Source: Syntrophaceae bacterium (lineage in GTDB: Bacteria > Desulfobacterota > Syntrophia > Syntrophales > UBA5619). From it: a stretch of 31,356 bases of DNA. Shown here piece after piece: positions 9,173-17,011 of the stretch (position 1 is the stretch's first letter; every line of letters begins with the position of its first letter). The stretch spans positions 1 to 31,356 of the forward strand of contig JAHFBU010000002.1 in NCBI GenBank assembly GCA_023249795.1, written 5' to 3'. The position numbers and the translations under genes are program-made. Under the pieces are notes generated by a model, which was not told the origin of the DNA, searched no databases, and worked only from the letters and a program-made list of their open reading frames with translations.

Positions 9173-11161
9173 TTATGAGCCCATGCCGAAGGTGACGAAG
9201 CAGAGGCGATCCTCCGGCGCGGACATTCCTGCCGCCGGCCGCTGGGAGGTTGCCCAGCCGCTTCCGACGATACGGACCTCGAACCCATTCTCTTTCGATC
9301 TCTTGAGAACCTCTCGGATTGTCATCCCCCGGAAGTTCGGCACGCGCGTGTCGTCCGTCTCCGCCCCCGTCCGGCCCGCGAGCGGCGCCGGGACGGAGAC
9401 GAGCTTCACCTTCATGCCGTCGCCGAGGGACTTTTCCTCCACCGGCTCGGGGTTTCTGCGGATGTTCGTCCTGAAGCAGGTCAGGAGCTGTTCGCCGATG
9501 TTCTTGAAAACCGGGGCCGCGGCCACGCCGCCCCAGCGGTCCCGCTGGGGTTCGTCCAGGACGACCAGGATCGCGATTTGCGGGTTCTCCGACGGGAAGA
9601 ATCCCATGAAGGAGGTCTTGACCCGTTCGGTGGAATAGGAGTGCCGGGCAAAATCGAATTTCTGCGAGGTGCCGGTCTTTCCGGCCACGGCGACATTCAC
9701 GATGCGGGCGTGCTTGCCGGTCCCGTCTTCCATGCCGACCACGTCAGTCAGGATTGCCGTCAGACGCTTTGCCGTATCAGGGGAGACGACCCGGCGGACC
9801 ACGGTCGGGTGATAGGCCTGGACGATGTTTCCCTGTCGGTCCATCAGCCCGCGGACGATGAAGGGTTTCATCAGAACCCCCTGATTGGCGACGCTGGAGA
9901 GGGCAGTGATGAGCTGGATGGCGGTGACGGAGATCCCCTGTCCGAAGGCGATGGTCGCCGCATCCACCCGGGTCCATTTTTCCACCGGTCGGAGTAGCCC
10001 CGGCGTCTCGCCCGGGAGATCGATGCCGGTTTTTGCGCCGAAACCGAATTTACGGATGTACTGGTCGAATTTTTCCTTGCCGAGTTTTTCGGACACCTTG
10101 ACCGATCCGATGTTGCTCGAATACTTCAGGATGTCGTGAAGCGAAAGAACGCCGTGTCTCTTATGTTGCGCCTCGTGGATCACGCGGTCAGCGATGGCAT
10201 AGTTGCCGTTTTCGCAGTTGAAGAGGTCCGTCTCCTTGACGACCCCCTCTTCGAGCGCCCCCGCCACCAGAAAGGGTTTGAAGGTGGAGCCGGGATCGAA
10301 ACAGTCGGTGATCGCCTTGTTCTTGCCGGTCGCCGGGTTGACTTCCGAGAGACGGTTGGGGTCGAATCCCAGCTCATTGGCCAGCGCCAGGATCTCTCCC
10401 GTGCGGGGATCCATGACGATCGCAAATCCGCCCTTGGCCCCCTTGTCTTTGACGGCGGCCTTCAGATGGGATTCCACCATATGCTGGATTCGGTTGTCGA
10501 TGGTCAGGACGAGGTTGTAATTCTCCTTCTGGGGGGATTCCGGCCTCTCCACGCGCGGGTAGAGTCGTTTCCCCTTGGCGTCCCTCGTCCAGATCAACTT
10601 TTCCGGGGTGCCCTTCAGATAGCGGTCATAGCGCAATTCCAGCCCTTCCAGGCCGGTGGCGTCCATGCCGACGAAGCCGATCAGATGGCCGGCCAGTTCG
10701 CCGCCGGGATAGTAGCGTTTGGGTTCCTTGACGATGAAGATCCCGTCGTCGTCCAGCCCCTGCACGAGATTGGCCTGTTCGGGGGCGATTCTCCGGGCGA
10801 GCCAGCAGAAATTCTTCGTGCCGGACAGCTTCTTCTGAAGAACCGTCTTGTCCATCTGGAGAATGGCGGCGAGACGTTCGGCCACCTCGCCGGGATTCTC
10901 GATCTTGGACGGATCGGCGCAGACGGAATCGACCATGATGGTCGCCGCCATCTTTTCGCCGTTACGGTCGAAGATGATCCCCCTTTCCGGTTGCAGCAGA
11001 AGGATCTGTGTATGCTGTCTGTTGGCGAGGGCCTTGAGCTCCTTGCCGGACAGGATCTGCAGTTGAAAGGCGCGCGAGCCGAGCGCGATGAAGAGCACCA
11101 GGAAGAAGACCAGCAGCGTGGCGATCCTGAATTTCATCCATTTTCTCGATTCGGCGCTCAT
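9173..11161 (-). CDS. ftsI: Septal class B penicillin-binding protein FtsI (PBP3) with PASTA domain
   Basis: Septal transpeptidase that cross-links peptidoglycan at the division site with FtsW. Seen: a cytoplasmic N-terminus, one membrane anchor at about residues 12-30, a PBP dimerisation domain, and the penicilloyl-serine transpeptidase motifs STFK at 292-295, SSN at 348-350 and KTGT at 495-498. The C-terminal ~55 residues, beginning VPNFRGM near 607, look like a single PASTA domain, which E. coli FtsI lacks. The length is 662 aa. The start overlaps the ftsL stop as ATGA. A second ATG eight codons in is also possible, as the ribosome-binding site is weak. Confidence 0.97.
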   Translation of the reverse strand: MSAESRKWMKFRIATLLVFFLVLFIALGSRAFQLQILSGKELKALANRQHTQILLLQPERGIIFDRNGEKMAATIMVDSVCADPSKIENPGEVAERLAAILQMDKTVLQKKLSGTKNFCWLARRIAPEQANLVQGLDDDGIFIVKEPKRYYPGGELAGHLIGFVGMDATGLEGLELRYDRYLKGTPEKLIWTRDAKGKRLYPRVERPESPQKENYNLVLTIDNRIQHMVESHLKAAVKDKGAKGGFAIVMDPRTGEILALANELGFDPNRLSEVNPATGKNKAITDCFDPGSTFKPFLVAGALEEGVVKETDLFNCENGNYAIADRVIHEAQHKRHGVLSLHDILKYSSNIGSVKVSEKLGKEKFDQYIRKFGFGAKTGIDLPGETPGLLRPVEKWTRVDAATIAFGQGISVTAIQLITALSSVANQGVLMKPFIVRGLMDRQGNIVQAYHPTVVRRVVSPDTAKRLTAILTDVVGMEDGTGKHARIVNVAVAGKTGTSQKFDFARHSYSTERVKTSFMGFFPSENPQIAILVVLDEPQRDRWGGVAAAPVFKNIGEQLLTCFRTNIRRNPEPVEEKSLGDGMKVKLVSVPAPLAGRTGAETDDTRVPNFRGMTIREVLKRSKENGFEVRIVGSGWATSQRPAAGMSAPEDRLCFVTFGMGS

Positions 11162-11478
11162 TTCAGTACGATCACCTGCTCTCTCTGCGGGTAGGTCATT
11201 TGCAGCTTCTCACGCGCGATGGTTTCGATCCTCTGGGGTGACCTCAGTGTGGCAAGTTCGACCTTGAGCTTTGTCTGTTCTTCGATGATCTTTTCACGGC
11301 TGCTCAGCTCGAGGGCGATGTGATACTCCAACTCCGTCATGTGGATATGGCTCCATACATAGAGGAGAGCCACTGCCATCAGGACGGAGGCGATGAAGAT
11401 CCAGGTCGAATATCCGATTCGGGCGGATGCGCGATCCTCCGATCCCACCGAATGTTTGAGAACCTCCACGGCCTGCAT
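11158..11478 (-). CDS. ftsL: Cell division protein FtsL
   Basis: Small bitopic division protein that bridges FtsB/FtsQ and FtsW-FtsI. The call rests on position between rsmH and ftsI and on architecture, since FtsL sequences diverge strongly. Seen: a short cytoplasmic N-terminus, one membrane segment at about residues 25-43, and a following charged coiled-coil-like helix at about 48-92, total 106 aa. The open frame runs further upstream into rsmH. The ATG at 11476-11478, two bases after the rsmH stop and preceded by GAGAGGATC, is the sensible start. Confidence 0.88.
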   Translation of the reverse strand: MQAVEVLKHSVGSEDRASARIGYSTWIFIASVLMAVALLYVWSHIHMTELEYHIALELSSREKIIEEQTKLKVELATLRSPQRIETIAREKLQMTYPQREQVIVLK

Positions 11479-11480
11479 GA

Positions 11481-12416
11481 TCAGATCCTCTCCGCTGTTC
11501 TGAGTTTTGCGCTTCTGGCCCGCGGGTTGTCGCGGATCTCCGTTTCGCCCGCGACCACGGGCTTTCGCGTTATAACTTTCATCACCGGCTTCCACCCGCA
11601 GGCGCAGACGGGGAAGTCGGGCGGACAGACGCAGCCATGTTCTCCGGCGCGGAACGCGTTCTTGACGATCCGGTCTTCCAGCGAATGGAAGGTGATGACG
11701 CTGAAGCGTCCGCCGGGTTTGAGGCGTTCCATCCCGCGGGTTATGGCCCGATCGAGATTGGCGAGTTCGTCGTTGACCGCAATCCGGAGGGCCTGAAAAG
11801 TCCGGGTCGCCGGATGGATGCGGGCGGTGTCCGCGCTTCTCGGCACGGCCCCGGCTACCACGCCGGCCAGCTCGCCCGTCGTTCGGATCGGGGCAACGGC
11901 CCGCCTCCTGACGATGGCCCGGGCGACTCTTCCCGCCATTCTCTCCTCGCCGAACTTCCGGATCACTCCTTTCAGCTCCTCCTCGGAGAGAATGTTGACG
12001 AGATCGTACGCGCTCTCTCCCCGGCTCTGGTCCATTCGCATATCCAGGGGGGCGTCGAGCGTGAAGCTGAAGCCCCTCTCCGCCGTGTCCAGTTGATGGG
12101 AGGAGACGCCCAGATCGAGGAGAATTCCTTCCACCTTTTCGATATTCAAACCGGACAGCATGGTTTCCATATCGGCGAAATTTCCCTTCACCAAGATCGC
12201 CCGGTCGCCGAAGGGGGCCAGGCGTTTCCGGGCTTCCCGGAGCGCCTCCCCGTCGGCGTCGATGCCGATCAGGCGACCGTCCGGGGCAGAGTTTTTCAGG
12301 ATTTCAAAGGCGTGTCCCCCGCCTCCCAGCGTGCCGTCCACGTAGACGGCTCCGGCCCGGCATTGAAGAGAAGCAATGACCTCGCCGACCAGAACCGGCT
12401 TGTGGAAGACCTCCAT
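11481..12416 (-). CDS. rsmH: 16S rRNA (cytosine1402-N4)-methyltransferase RsmH (MraW)
   Basis: S-adenosylmethionine-dependent enzyme that methylates N4 of C1402 in the ribosomal P site. Seen: an N-terminal HKPVLVGEVI block, the SAM-binding motif VDGTLGGGGHA at residues 26-36, LLDLGVSSHQLD, RGFSF, and the C-terminal SVITFHSLEDRIVK motif. There is a cysteine cluster (CVCPPDFPVCAC) before the end, common in the family. The length is 311 aa. It is the second gene of the mraZ-driven unit, 45 bp after mraZ. Confidence 0.98.
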   Translation of the reverse strand: MEVFHKPVLVGEVIASLQCRAGAVYVDGTLGGGGHAFEILKNSAPDGRLIGIDADGEALREARKRLAPFGDRAILVKGNFADMETMLSGLNIEKVEGILLDLGVSSHQLDTAERGFSFTLDAPLDMRMDQSRGESAYDLVNILSEEELKGVIRKFGEERMAGRVARAIVRRRAVAPIRTTGELAGVVAGAVPRSADTARIHPATRTFQALRIAVNDELANLDRAITRGMERLKPGGRFSVITFHSLEDRIVKNAFRAGEHGCVCPPDFPVCACGWKPVMKVITRKPVVAGETEIRDNPRARSAKLRTAERI

Positions 12417-12461
12417 TTCATGATGCCTTCAGTAAAATCGAACAAGGTCCCGGGGCCTCTT

Positions 12462-12908
12462 CTATATCCCCAAATCCGCCATATAGTCGCTGAAGCCGTC
12501 CAGGCTTTCGCCGCTCTTCTTCATCTCGGTTTCGAATCTTTCCTTGCTCCAGATCTCGATCACCTTGATCATGCCGGCCAGGACGATATCTTTTTCCAGT
12601 TGTGCAAATTCCCGTAGATTGGGGGGGATGAGGATGCGTCCCTGGCCGTCGAGGGTGCAGTCAACGGCGCCAGACATGAAAAACCGCTGAAAGGCGCGTA
12701 CCTCTTTTCGGAGAAGGGACTGGTGGGAGACTTTTTCTTCGATTACCCGCCATTCGTCGTAGGGGAAGACCATCAGATAACCGTCCCAGTTTGTGATGAT
12801 CAGACGGTTATCGTATTTCTCGGCAAAGACTTCACGGAGTCGCGAGGGGAAGATGACCCTCCCCTTGTCGTCTATGGTGTGGCAATATTGACCCCGGAAG
12901 ACGGACAT
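12462..12908 (-). CDS. mraZ: Transcriptional regulator MraZ
   Basis: DNA-binding AbrB-like repressor of the dcw operon. Seen: two tandem SpoVT/AbrB-like half-domains with the hallmark DDKGR at residues 13-17 and DGQGR at 87-91. The length of 148 aa matches the family. The frame is open to a GTG at 12926, but the ATG at 12906-12908 has a strong GGAGGAGAAG site just upstream and gives the canonical MSVFRGQ start. Three GTGG operator boxes and a sigma70-type promoter lie immediately upstream, so autoregulation is expected from known MraZ biology. Confidence 0.97.
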   Translation of the reverse strand: MSVFRGQYCHTIDDKGRVIFPSRLREVFAEKYDNRLIITNWDGYLMVFPYDEWRVIEEKVSHQSLLRKEVRAFQRFFMSGAVDCTLDGQGRILIPPNLREFAQLEKDIVLAGMIKVIEIWSKERFETEMKKSGESLDGFSDYMADLGI

Positions 12909-12922
12909 TGACGACTTCTCCT

Positions 12923-12946
12923 CCACTCTAATCCACTTCGCCCCAC
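12923..12946 (-). promoter_or_regulatory. MraZ operator: three GTGG boxes at 10-bp pitch
   Basis: On the minus strand GTGG occurs at 12946-12943, 12936-12933 and 12926-12923, exactly 10 bp apart (GTGGGGCGAA, GTGGATTAGA, GTGGAGGAGA). This matches the established MraZ-binding pattern of G-rich direct repeats separated by one helical turn just downstream of the mraZ start site. The innermost box merges with the mraZ ribosome-binding site, so bound protein should block both transcription and translation initiation. The function is inferred, not tested. Confidence 0.85.
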
Positions 12947-12955
12947 TTTGATGGC

Positions 12956-12984
12956 AAGATAGAGAAGGTTTTCGCCTTTGTCAA
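12956..12984 (-). promoter_or_regulatory. Promoter of the mraZ-dcw operon
   Basis: On the minus strand a perfect -35 TTGACA (12984-12979) and a -10 TATCTT (12961-12956) are separated by 17 bp. Transcription would begin near 12949, directly upstream of the three MraZ boxes. It lies just past the mltG stop, so mltG and ruvX are transcribed separately or read through into it. Confidence 0.8.
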
Positions 12985-12992
12985 GAAATATT

Positions 12993-14042
12993 TTAATTTT
13001 TTTGTCTGTTAATCTGATATTTTGAGACAGCCCCGTTGTGAGCGGCGAGGTTGGTGGAGAACGCGTGCGACCCGTCGTTCTTCGCGACGAAATAGAGGTA
13101 ACCGACTTTGGCGGGGTAGAGGGCCGCCCGGAGGGAATCAACGCCGGGGTTGGCGATCGGTCCCGGCGGCAGACCGCTGATCCGATAGGTGTTGTAGGGG
13201 GAGTCCGACTGCAGGTGGCTTCGCAGGACGGTCTTTACGTGAACGCCTTCCTGTTCGAGAACATAGACGGCTGTCGGATCGCTCTGCAGTTTCATCCCTT
13301 TTTCGAGACGGTTGTGAAAGACGGCAGAAACGAGCGGTTTTTCATCCTTGTTGCCCGACTCTTTGCCGATGATTGAGGCAAGGGTGATCCATTGGGTCTC
13401 GGTCAGGCCGATCTCCTTCGCGCGCTTTCGCATCTCCGGCGTTATTTCCTTCCAGAACCTCGCAACGAATTTTCGCAGGATCTCTTGGGTTGTCATGGAC
13501 CGGTCGAGCCGGTAGGTGTCCGGGTAGAGGTATCCTTCGATGCTGTCCGCCTCGATGTCGAGGGAGGCCAGAAATGACCGGTCGGTGGCCAGCGTCGTGA
13601 ATTCCTTCTCATCGATCAATTTGAATGCGGAGAGCCGCCGGGCCACCTCGTTTACCGTGATGTCCTCGGGCAGCAACACCGGATAAACTTTGATCTCCCC
13701 CCGGACCAGTTTGTCGAGGATCGCCGACGGCGTCATGGCGCCGGAGAGTTCATATTCGCCCGCCCGGATGTGTTTTTCGACCCCCTTTCCGAGGGCCAGG
13801 ACCCAAAAAAAAGGACGGTTCCCGACCAGACCGGCATCGTTGAGAATCTCCGTAATCCGGAAGAAGCCGGACCCTTTCGAAATGTTGACCGTCTCGGAGG
13901 TCGCGTCAAGATTAACGGGGGTTGTCGCGTAGTGATAGAAGACGATCCCGGTCAACAACACGGCCAGTGCGATCAGGATAGCCGTCTTCCGGCGATGTCG
14001 GATGGTTTTGACGATGATTCTTTTTAATCCTTCTATCAACAT
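12993..14042 (-). CDS. mltG: Endolytic murein transglycosylase MltG (YceG family)
   Basis: Inner-membrane lytic transglycosylase that cuts nascent glycan strands and is thought to set their length. Seen: a short basic N-terminus, one membrane segment at about residues 20-38, a LysM-like region with VNISKGSGF, and the YceG catalytic block LASIIGKES (catalytic Glu expected at 228) followed by VFHNRLEKGMKLQSDPTAVY. The length of 349 aa is normal. It is downstream of ruvX in the same direction, a common bacterial pairing. The ribosome-binding site before the ATG is weak, so the start is less certain than the identity. Confidence 0.95.
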   Translation of the reverse strand: MLIEGLKRIIVKTIRHRRKTAILIALAVLLTGIVFYHYATTPVNLDATSETVNISKGSGFFRITEILNDAGLVGNRPFFWVLALGKGVEKHIRAGEYELSGAMTPSAILDKLVRGEIKVYPVLLPEDITVNEVARRLSAFKLIDEKEFTTLATDRSFLASLDIEADSIEGYLYPDTYRLDRSMTTQEILRKFVARFWKEITPEMRKRAKEIGLTETQWITLASIIGKESGNKDEKPLVSAVFHNRLEKGMKLQSDPTAVYVLEQEGVHVKTVLRSHLQSDSPYNTYRISGLPPGPIANPGVDSLRAALYPAKVGYLYFVAKNDGSHAFSTNLAAHNGAVSKYQINRQKN

Positions 14043-14062
14043 ATTCTTTATCCGGGTGTCGG

Positions 14063-14488
14063 TCAGGTTACTTTTCCACGCGATCGTGCGTCAAGGTATC
14101 GCTGCAGAATGAGAGAGGCGGCGACACGATCGACGAGGGTTCTTCTTTTCTCCGGTTTTACTCCGCGCTCGCGGAGAAGTTCCTCCGCCTCCTTCGTGGA
14201 GAGGGTTTCATCCCAGCGGACGACGGGCAACGAAAACCGTGCCTCCAGCCGCTTGATGAACACGTTAACCTTCTCGCACTGGATCTGCTCGCTGCCGTCC
14301 AAACGGAGCGGGTAACCGACGACGATGGTTTCGACCTCGAATCGTTCGACGAAAGCGGCGATTGCGGCGAGATCCGTATCCCGGTTCTTCCGAATGACGG
14401 TTCCGACCCCCTGCGCCGTCATTCCGAGTTCGTCACAAATCGCAACGCCGATTCTCCGTCCGCCGTAATCGAGTCCCAATACCCTCAT
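14063..14488 (-). CDS. ruvX: Putative pre-16S rRNA nuclease / Holliday junction resolvase-like RuvX (YqgF)
   Basis: RNase H-fold protein of the YqgF family, implicated in 5' end processing of 16S rRNA. Seen: the N-terminal LGLDYGGRRIGVA with catalytic-type D7, VVGYPLRLDGS at 57-66, DETLST at 93-98 and the C-terminal VDRVAASLIL with D120. The length of 141 aa is typical. The frame is open further upstream, but the ATG at 14486-14488 has a GGGAGAAACG site and begins exactly at the family start. It is 20 bp from mltG. Confidence 0.95.
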   Translation of the reverse strand: MRVLGLDYGGRRIGVAICDELGMTAQGVGTVIRKNRDTDLAAIAAFVERFEVETIVVGYPLRLDGSEQIQCEKVNVFIKRLEARFSLPVVRWDETLSTKEAEELLRERGVKPEKRRTLVDRVAASLILQRYLDARSRGKVT

Positions 14489-14821
14489 CGTTTCTCCCGT
14501 CGATAAATCAGAGCCCTTATAAATCATCCGAGAGCAGAATTCCATCCCATTCATCTTCGGGTTCGATACCGACGCGTCGGACGTGTTGTGGATCAAGAGG
14601 CAGGGAAAGATAGGATGCTTCGATGCCTTTGCCTCCAGCTATTCCGCCAGTTCCTGGTTACCGTTGGCCGCGCCGACCGGCGGGATCTGGTCATCGTCGT
14701 CTTCCCGGTGGAAGGTCCGGGATATATTTGTTTGCCCCTGAGACTCAATGTCCGGTTTCTTGCTCCTCCCGGAACTGGAGACGGAGTTCATTGGAACCCA
14801 GAGCGTCGTCGTGGCTTGACT
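14489..14821. other. 333-bp stretch with no confident gene
   Basis: No reading frame here resembles a family I recognise. On the minus strand 14517-14657 is open for 46 codons, with protein-like composition (ending EWDGILLSDDL), but has no ATG, GTG or TTG start and is stopped upstream at 14658. The plus strand is open across the whole stretch into the hicA remnant, but the sequence before 14822 does not look like HicA or HicB. It may be decayed coding DNA next to the broken toxin gene. Confidence 0.4.
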
Positions 14822-15042
14822 ATGGGAACGCGTGCCGCATTAAAGCCGGTTGAAGTCATGGCTATTCTTTCTCGCCTCGGTTTTATGGAGGTGCGCCAGA
14901 AGGGGAGCCATAAACAGTTTCGCCATCCCGACGGAAGAGGCACCACCGTTCCCTGCCACCAGGGGAGACATCTCCCATACTCCTTCATCAGCTCGCCCGT
15001 GATATTGGTCTGACCGTCGAAGAATTTATAAAGCATCGTTGA
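14822..15042 (+). pseudogene. hicA: HicA-family mRNA interferase, frameshifted
   Basis: The first ~47 codons encode a typical HicA start: LKPVEVMAILSRLGF, EVRQKGSHKQFRHPDG with the catalytic-type His of KGSH, then TTVPCHQG. At the GGGG run 14962-14965 the frame breaks. The other half continues one frame over as SPILLHQLARDIGL then TVEEFIKHR, ending with TGA at 15040-15042. Adding one G to the run restores a complete ~73-aa HicA. HicA is a dsRBD-like ribonuclease toxin normally paired with HicB; I find no HicB beside it. Either a true inactivating deletion or a homopolymer sequencing error would explain this. Confidence 0.8.
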
Positions 15043-15193
15043 TCCCGTCTGTCCAAACCCGTCTCCATCTGACCTGCCGCTTGCGAGATGCGGCACCATT
15101 CATGCCGGTGTTGCAGTCATGTCCCATCAGGCGTGCAAACCGCCGCCATTTTTGCTGTTGTGAAAAGAGCATGAGTCTGTTACTTTTCATACC

Positions 15194-15958
15194 ATGATAT
15201 CAGAAAACGAAACCCATGGCTGTTCCCGGATCTCGGTCTATGACGGAAAGGGATTTTCCGAAAAAGAGGAAGGTCTGATTCGTGAGATCCCGCTTGAGGT
15301 TTATCTCAACGGCTGCAAGGTAATCACGATTGCCTGCGCGGGGCTGCACGTGGACGAACTGGCCGTGGGGTTCCTCCACTCCGAAGGTTTCCTCCGAACG
15401 AGGGAGGAGATTGCGGGGGTCGAGGTTTCTTGCGATCAAACGCGGGTGAGCGTCAGGACGGCGGCGGGACGAAACAGTCCTGATCCGGCTGAGGGCGGAA
15501 CCCTGGCATCGAGCGGCGCCCGCGGCTTCGGCCGGCCAGAGACGGAATACCCGAAAGAGCGGTTGCCGGGCCGGGTATCGTTTACGCCGGAGGCTATCCT
15601 CGATATCATGGAACGCTTTCTCGGGCAGGCCCGCCTCCACGAAGAGACCGGCGGGACCCATGCCGCGGCCCTGGTCCGTAATGGAGAGATTCTGGTCGTC
15701 CGGGAGGACATCGGGCGGCACAATACGATCGACATGCTGGGCGGCTACGCCCTGCTCCATGGGGTGGATTGTCGCGAAGCCGCTATCTTCCGGACAGGGC
15801 GCGTCTCTTCGGAGATCGTCCTCAAGATTTGGCGCCTGGGCGTGTCGTTGGTCTGCTCCCTGTCCGTTCCGACGACCCAGGCTGTAGAGATCGCGCGCGG
15901 GGCGGGAATGACGCTGATCGGTTCGGTCCGGAGGGGCCGGATGAAAATCTATTCTTAA
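15194..15958 (+). CDS. fdhD: FdhD-family formate dehydrogenase accessory protein lacking the CxxC motif
   Basis: FdhD transfers sulfur to the molybdenum or tungsten cofactor of formate dehydrogenase. Seen: the N-terminal REIPLEVYLNG block, DELAVGFLHSEGF at 54-66, ETGGTHAAAL at 151-160, VVREDIGRHNTIDMLGG at 168-184, TGRVSSEIVLK at 201-211 and the C-terminal PTTQAVEIARGAGMTLIG. The length of 254 aa is normal. The site that holds the CxxC pair in E. coli reads TLASSGARGFG at 103-113, with no cysteine between C80 and C193. The start ATG has no obvious ribosome-binding site. It is 12 bp from the HD-domain gene. No formate dehydrogenase subunit is in the window. Confidence 0.93.
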   Translation: MISENETHGCSRISVYDGKGFSEKEEGLIREIPLEVYLNGCKVITIACAGLHVDELAVGFLHSEGFLRTREEIAGVEVSCDQTRVSVRTAAGRNSPDPAEGGTLASSGARGFGRPETEYPKERLPGRVSFTPEAILDIMERFLGQARLHEETGGTHAAALVRNGEILVVREDIGRHNTIDMLGGYALLHGVDCREAAIFRTGRVSSEIVLKIWRLGVSLVCSLSVPTTQAVEIARGAGMTLIGSVRRGRMKIYS

Positions 15959-15970
15959 AGAAGGGTTGGT

Positions 15971-17005
15971 ATGAACGTGGTGGAAAAAACGATCTATGTA
16001 AAAGATATCAAGACGGGCGACCGGGTGAGCGAGGTCTTTCTGGCGGCGGATAAAAATCTGGCCTACTCTCAAAAAGGATCTCCCTATCTGAATGTCCGTC
16101 TGAAGGACCGGACGGGCGATGTGGACGGGAAGATCTGGGAGAATGCATTGGCCTGGGATAAGGCGTTCAAGAAAGGCGATCTGATCCGCATCCAGGCGCG
16201 GGCGCTCAGCTTCAAGAACGCAATTCAATTGTCGATCATCGAGCTTCGGAAGGTGGAGGACGCGGAGGTCGAACTTGCCGACTTCTTCCCGGTGGCGAAG
16301 GGGGATCGCGCGGTGATGTTCGCCGAAATCCTTGCCTATTGCCAGCAAGTGAAGACCCCGTGCCTCTCCGCGCTTCTGCTGGCGCTTTTCCAGGACGAAA
16401 AGATCGCCGCGCTGTTCCGGAGGGCGCCGGCGGCCAAAGGGTTTCATCATATCTATATCGGCGGTCTTCTGGAACACACCCTTTCGGTTGTTCGGCTTCT
16501 CGACCGGGCGGCCGACCATTATGCGGGGATCAACCGGGATCTCCTGATCGCCGGTGGGATACTTCACGATATCGGCAAGATTTTCGAGTTATCCTACGAC
16601 CGGATTGTCGAGTACAGCGATCCGGGGCGTCTGGTTGGCCACATCGTCATGGGTGTGGAGATGGTCGACGCGAAGATTGCAACGATACCCGATTTTCCTG
16701 AGCAGACGGCCATGGAACTCCGCCATATCCTGCTCAGCCATCACGGTGTCCTCGAATACGGCTCGCCCAAGCGTCCCAAGACGCTGGAGGCCCTGATCGT
16801 TCACTACATGGATGACCTAGACGCGAAGGTGAACGCCTTCCAGGAGACCATCCGGGAGGCCCGGGACAGCGAGTCGGACTGGACGCCCTATCACAGGCTA
16901 TTCGACCGGTACATTTACAAGGGGCGGAGACAGGGCGACGAAGAGGTGGAAAAGCCGGATGCGTCCGGGGAACCGCCTTCCCCGGGCGGGATCGACGGGA
17001 TCTGA
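15971..17005 (+). CDS. OB-fold plus HD-domain protein of the YhaM 3'-5' exoribonuclease type
   Basis: Likely a nucleic-acid-binding phosphohydrolase. Seen: an N-terminal OB-fold-like region at about 1-95 (GDRVSEVFL, SPYLNVRLKDRTGDVDGKIW), then an HD domain with H169 in LLEHTLSV, H199-D200 in GILHDIGKIFEL, H224 in VGHIVMG, H257-H258 in LLSHHG and D281-D282 in HYMDDLDAK. This domain order matches YhaM/CBF1-type 3'-5' exoribonucleases; the exact substrate is inferred. The length is 344 aa with a polar tail. Bases 16965-16985, inside the last codons, form a perfect 8-bp inverted repeat (CCGGGGAA / TTCCCCGG) that might stabilise the mRNA end. Convergent with the next gene, 6 bp apart. Confidence 0.9.
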   Translation: MNVVEKTIYVKDIKTGDRVSEVFLAADKNLAYSQKGSPYLNVRLKDRTGDVDGKIWENALAWDKAFKKGDLIRIQARALSFKNAIQLSIIELRKVEDAEVELADFFPVAKGDRAVMFAEILAYCQQVKTPCLSALLLALFQDEKIAALFRRAPAAKGFHHIYIGGLLEHTLSVVRLLDRAADHYAGINRDLLIAGGILHDIGKIFELSYDRIVEYSDPGRLVGHIVMGVEMVDAKIATIPDFPEQTAMELRHILLSHHGVLEYGSPKRPKTLEALIVHYMDDLDAKVNAFQETIREARDSESDWTPYHRLFDRYIYKGRRQGDEEVEKPDASGEPPSPGGIDGI

Positions 17006-17011
17006 AAATCC

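Noticed and set aside
14517..14657. Minus-strand open stretch ending EWDGILLSDDL
   Set aside because: No start codon and stopped upstream; kept only as a possible remnant in the findings.
15073..15105. Small inverted repeat TGCCGC...GCGGCA upstream of fdhD
   Set aside because: Six base pairs without a T-run or further conservation to judge; too weak to call a terminator or riboswitch.
15200..16567. 455-codon minus-strand open frame across fdhD and the HD gene
   Set aside because: It is the antisense of two clear genes; its translation is His/Arg/Pro-rich without family motifs.
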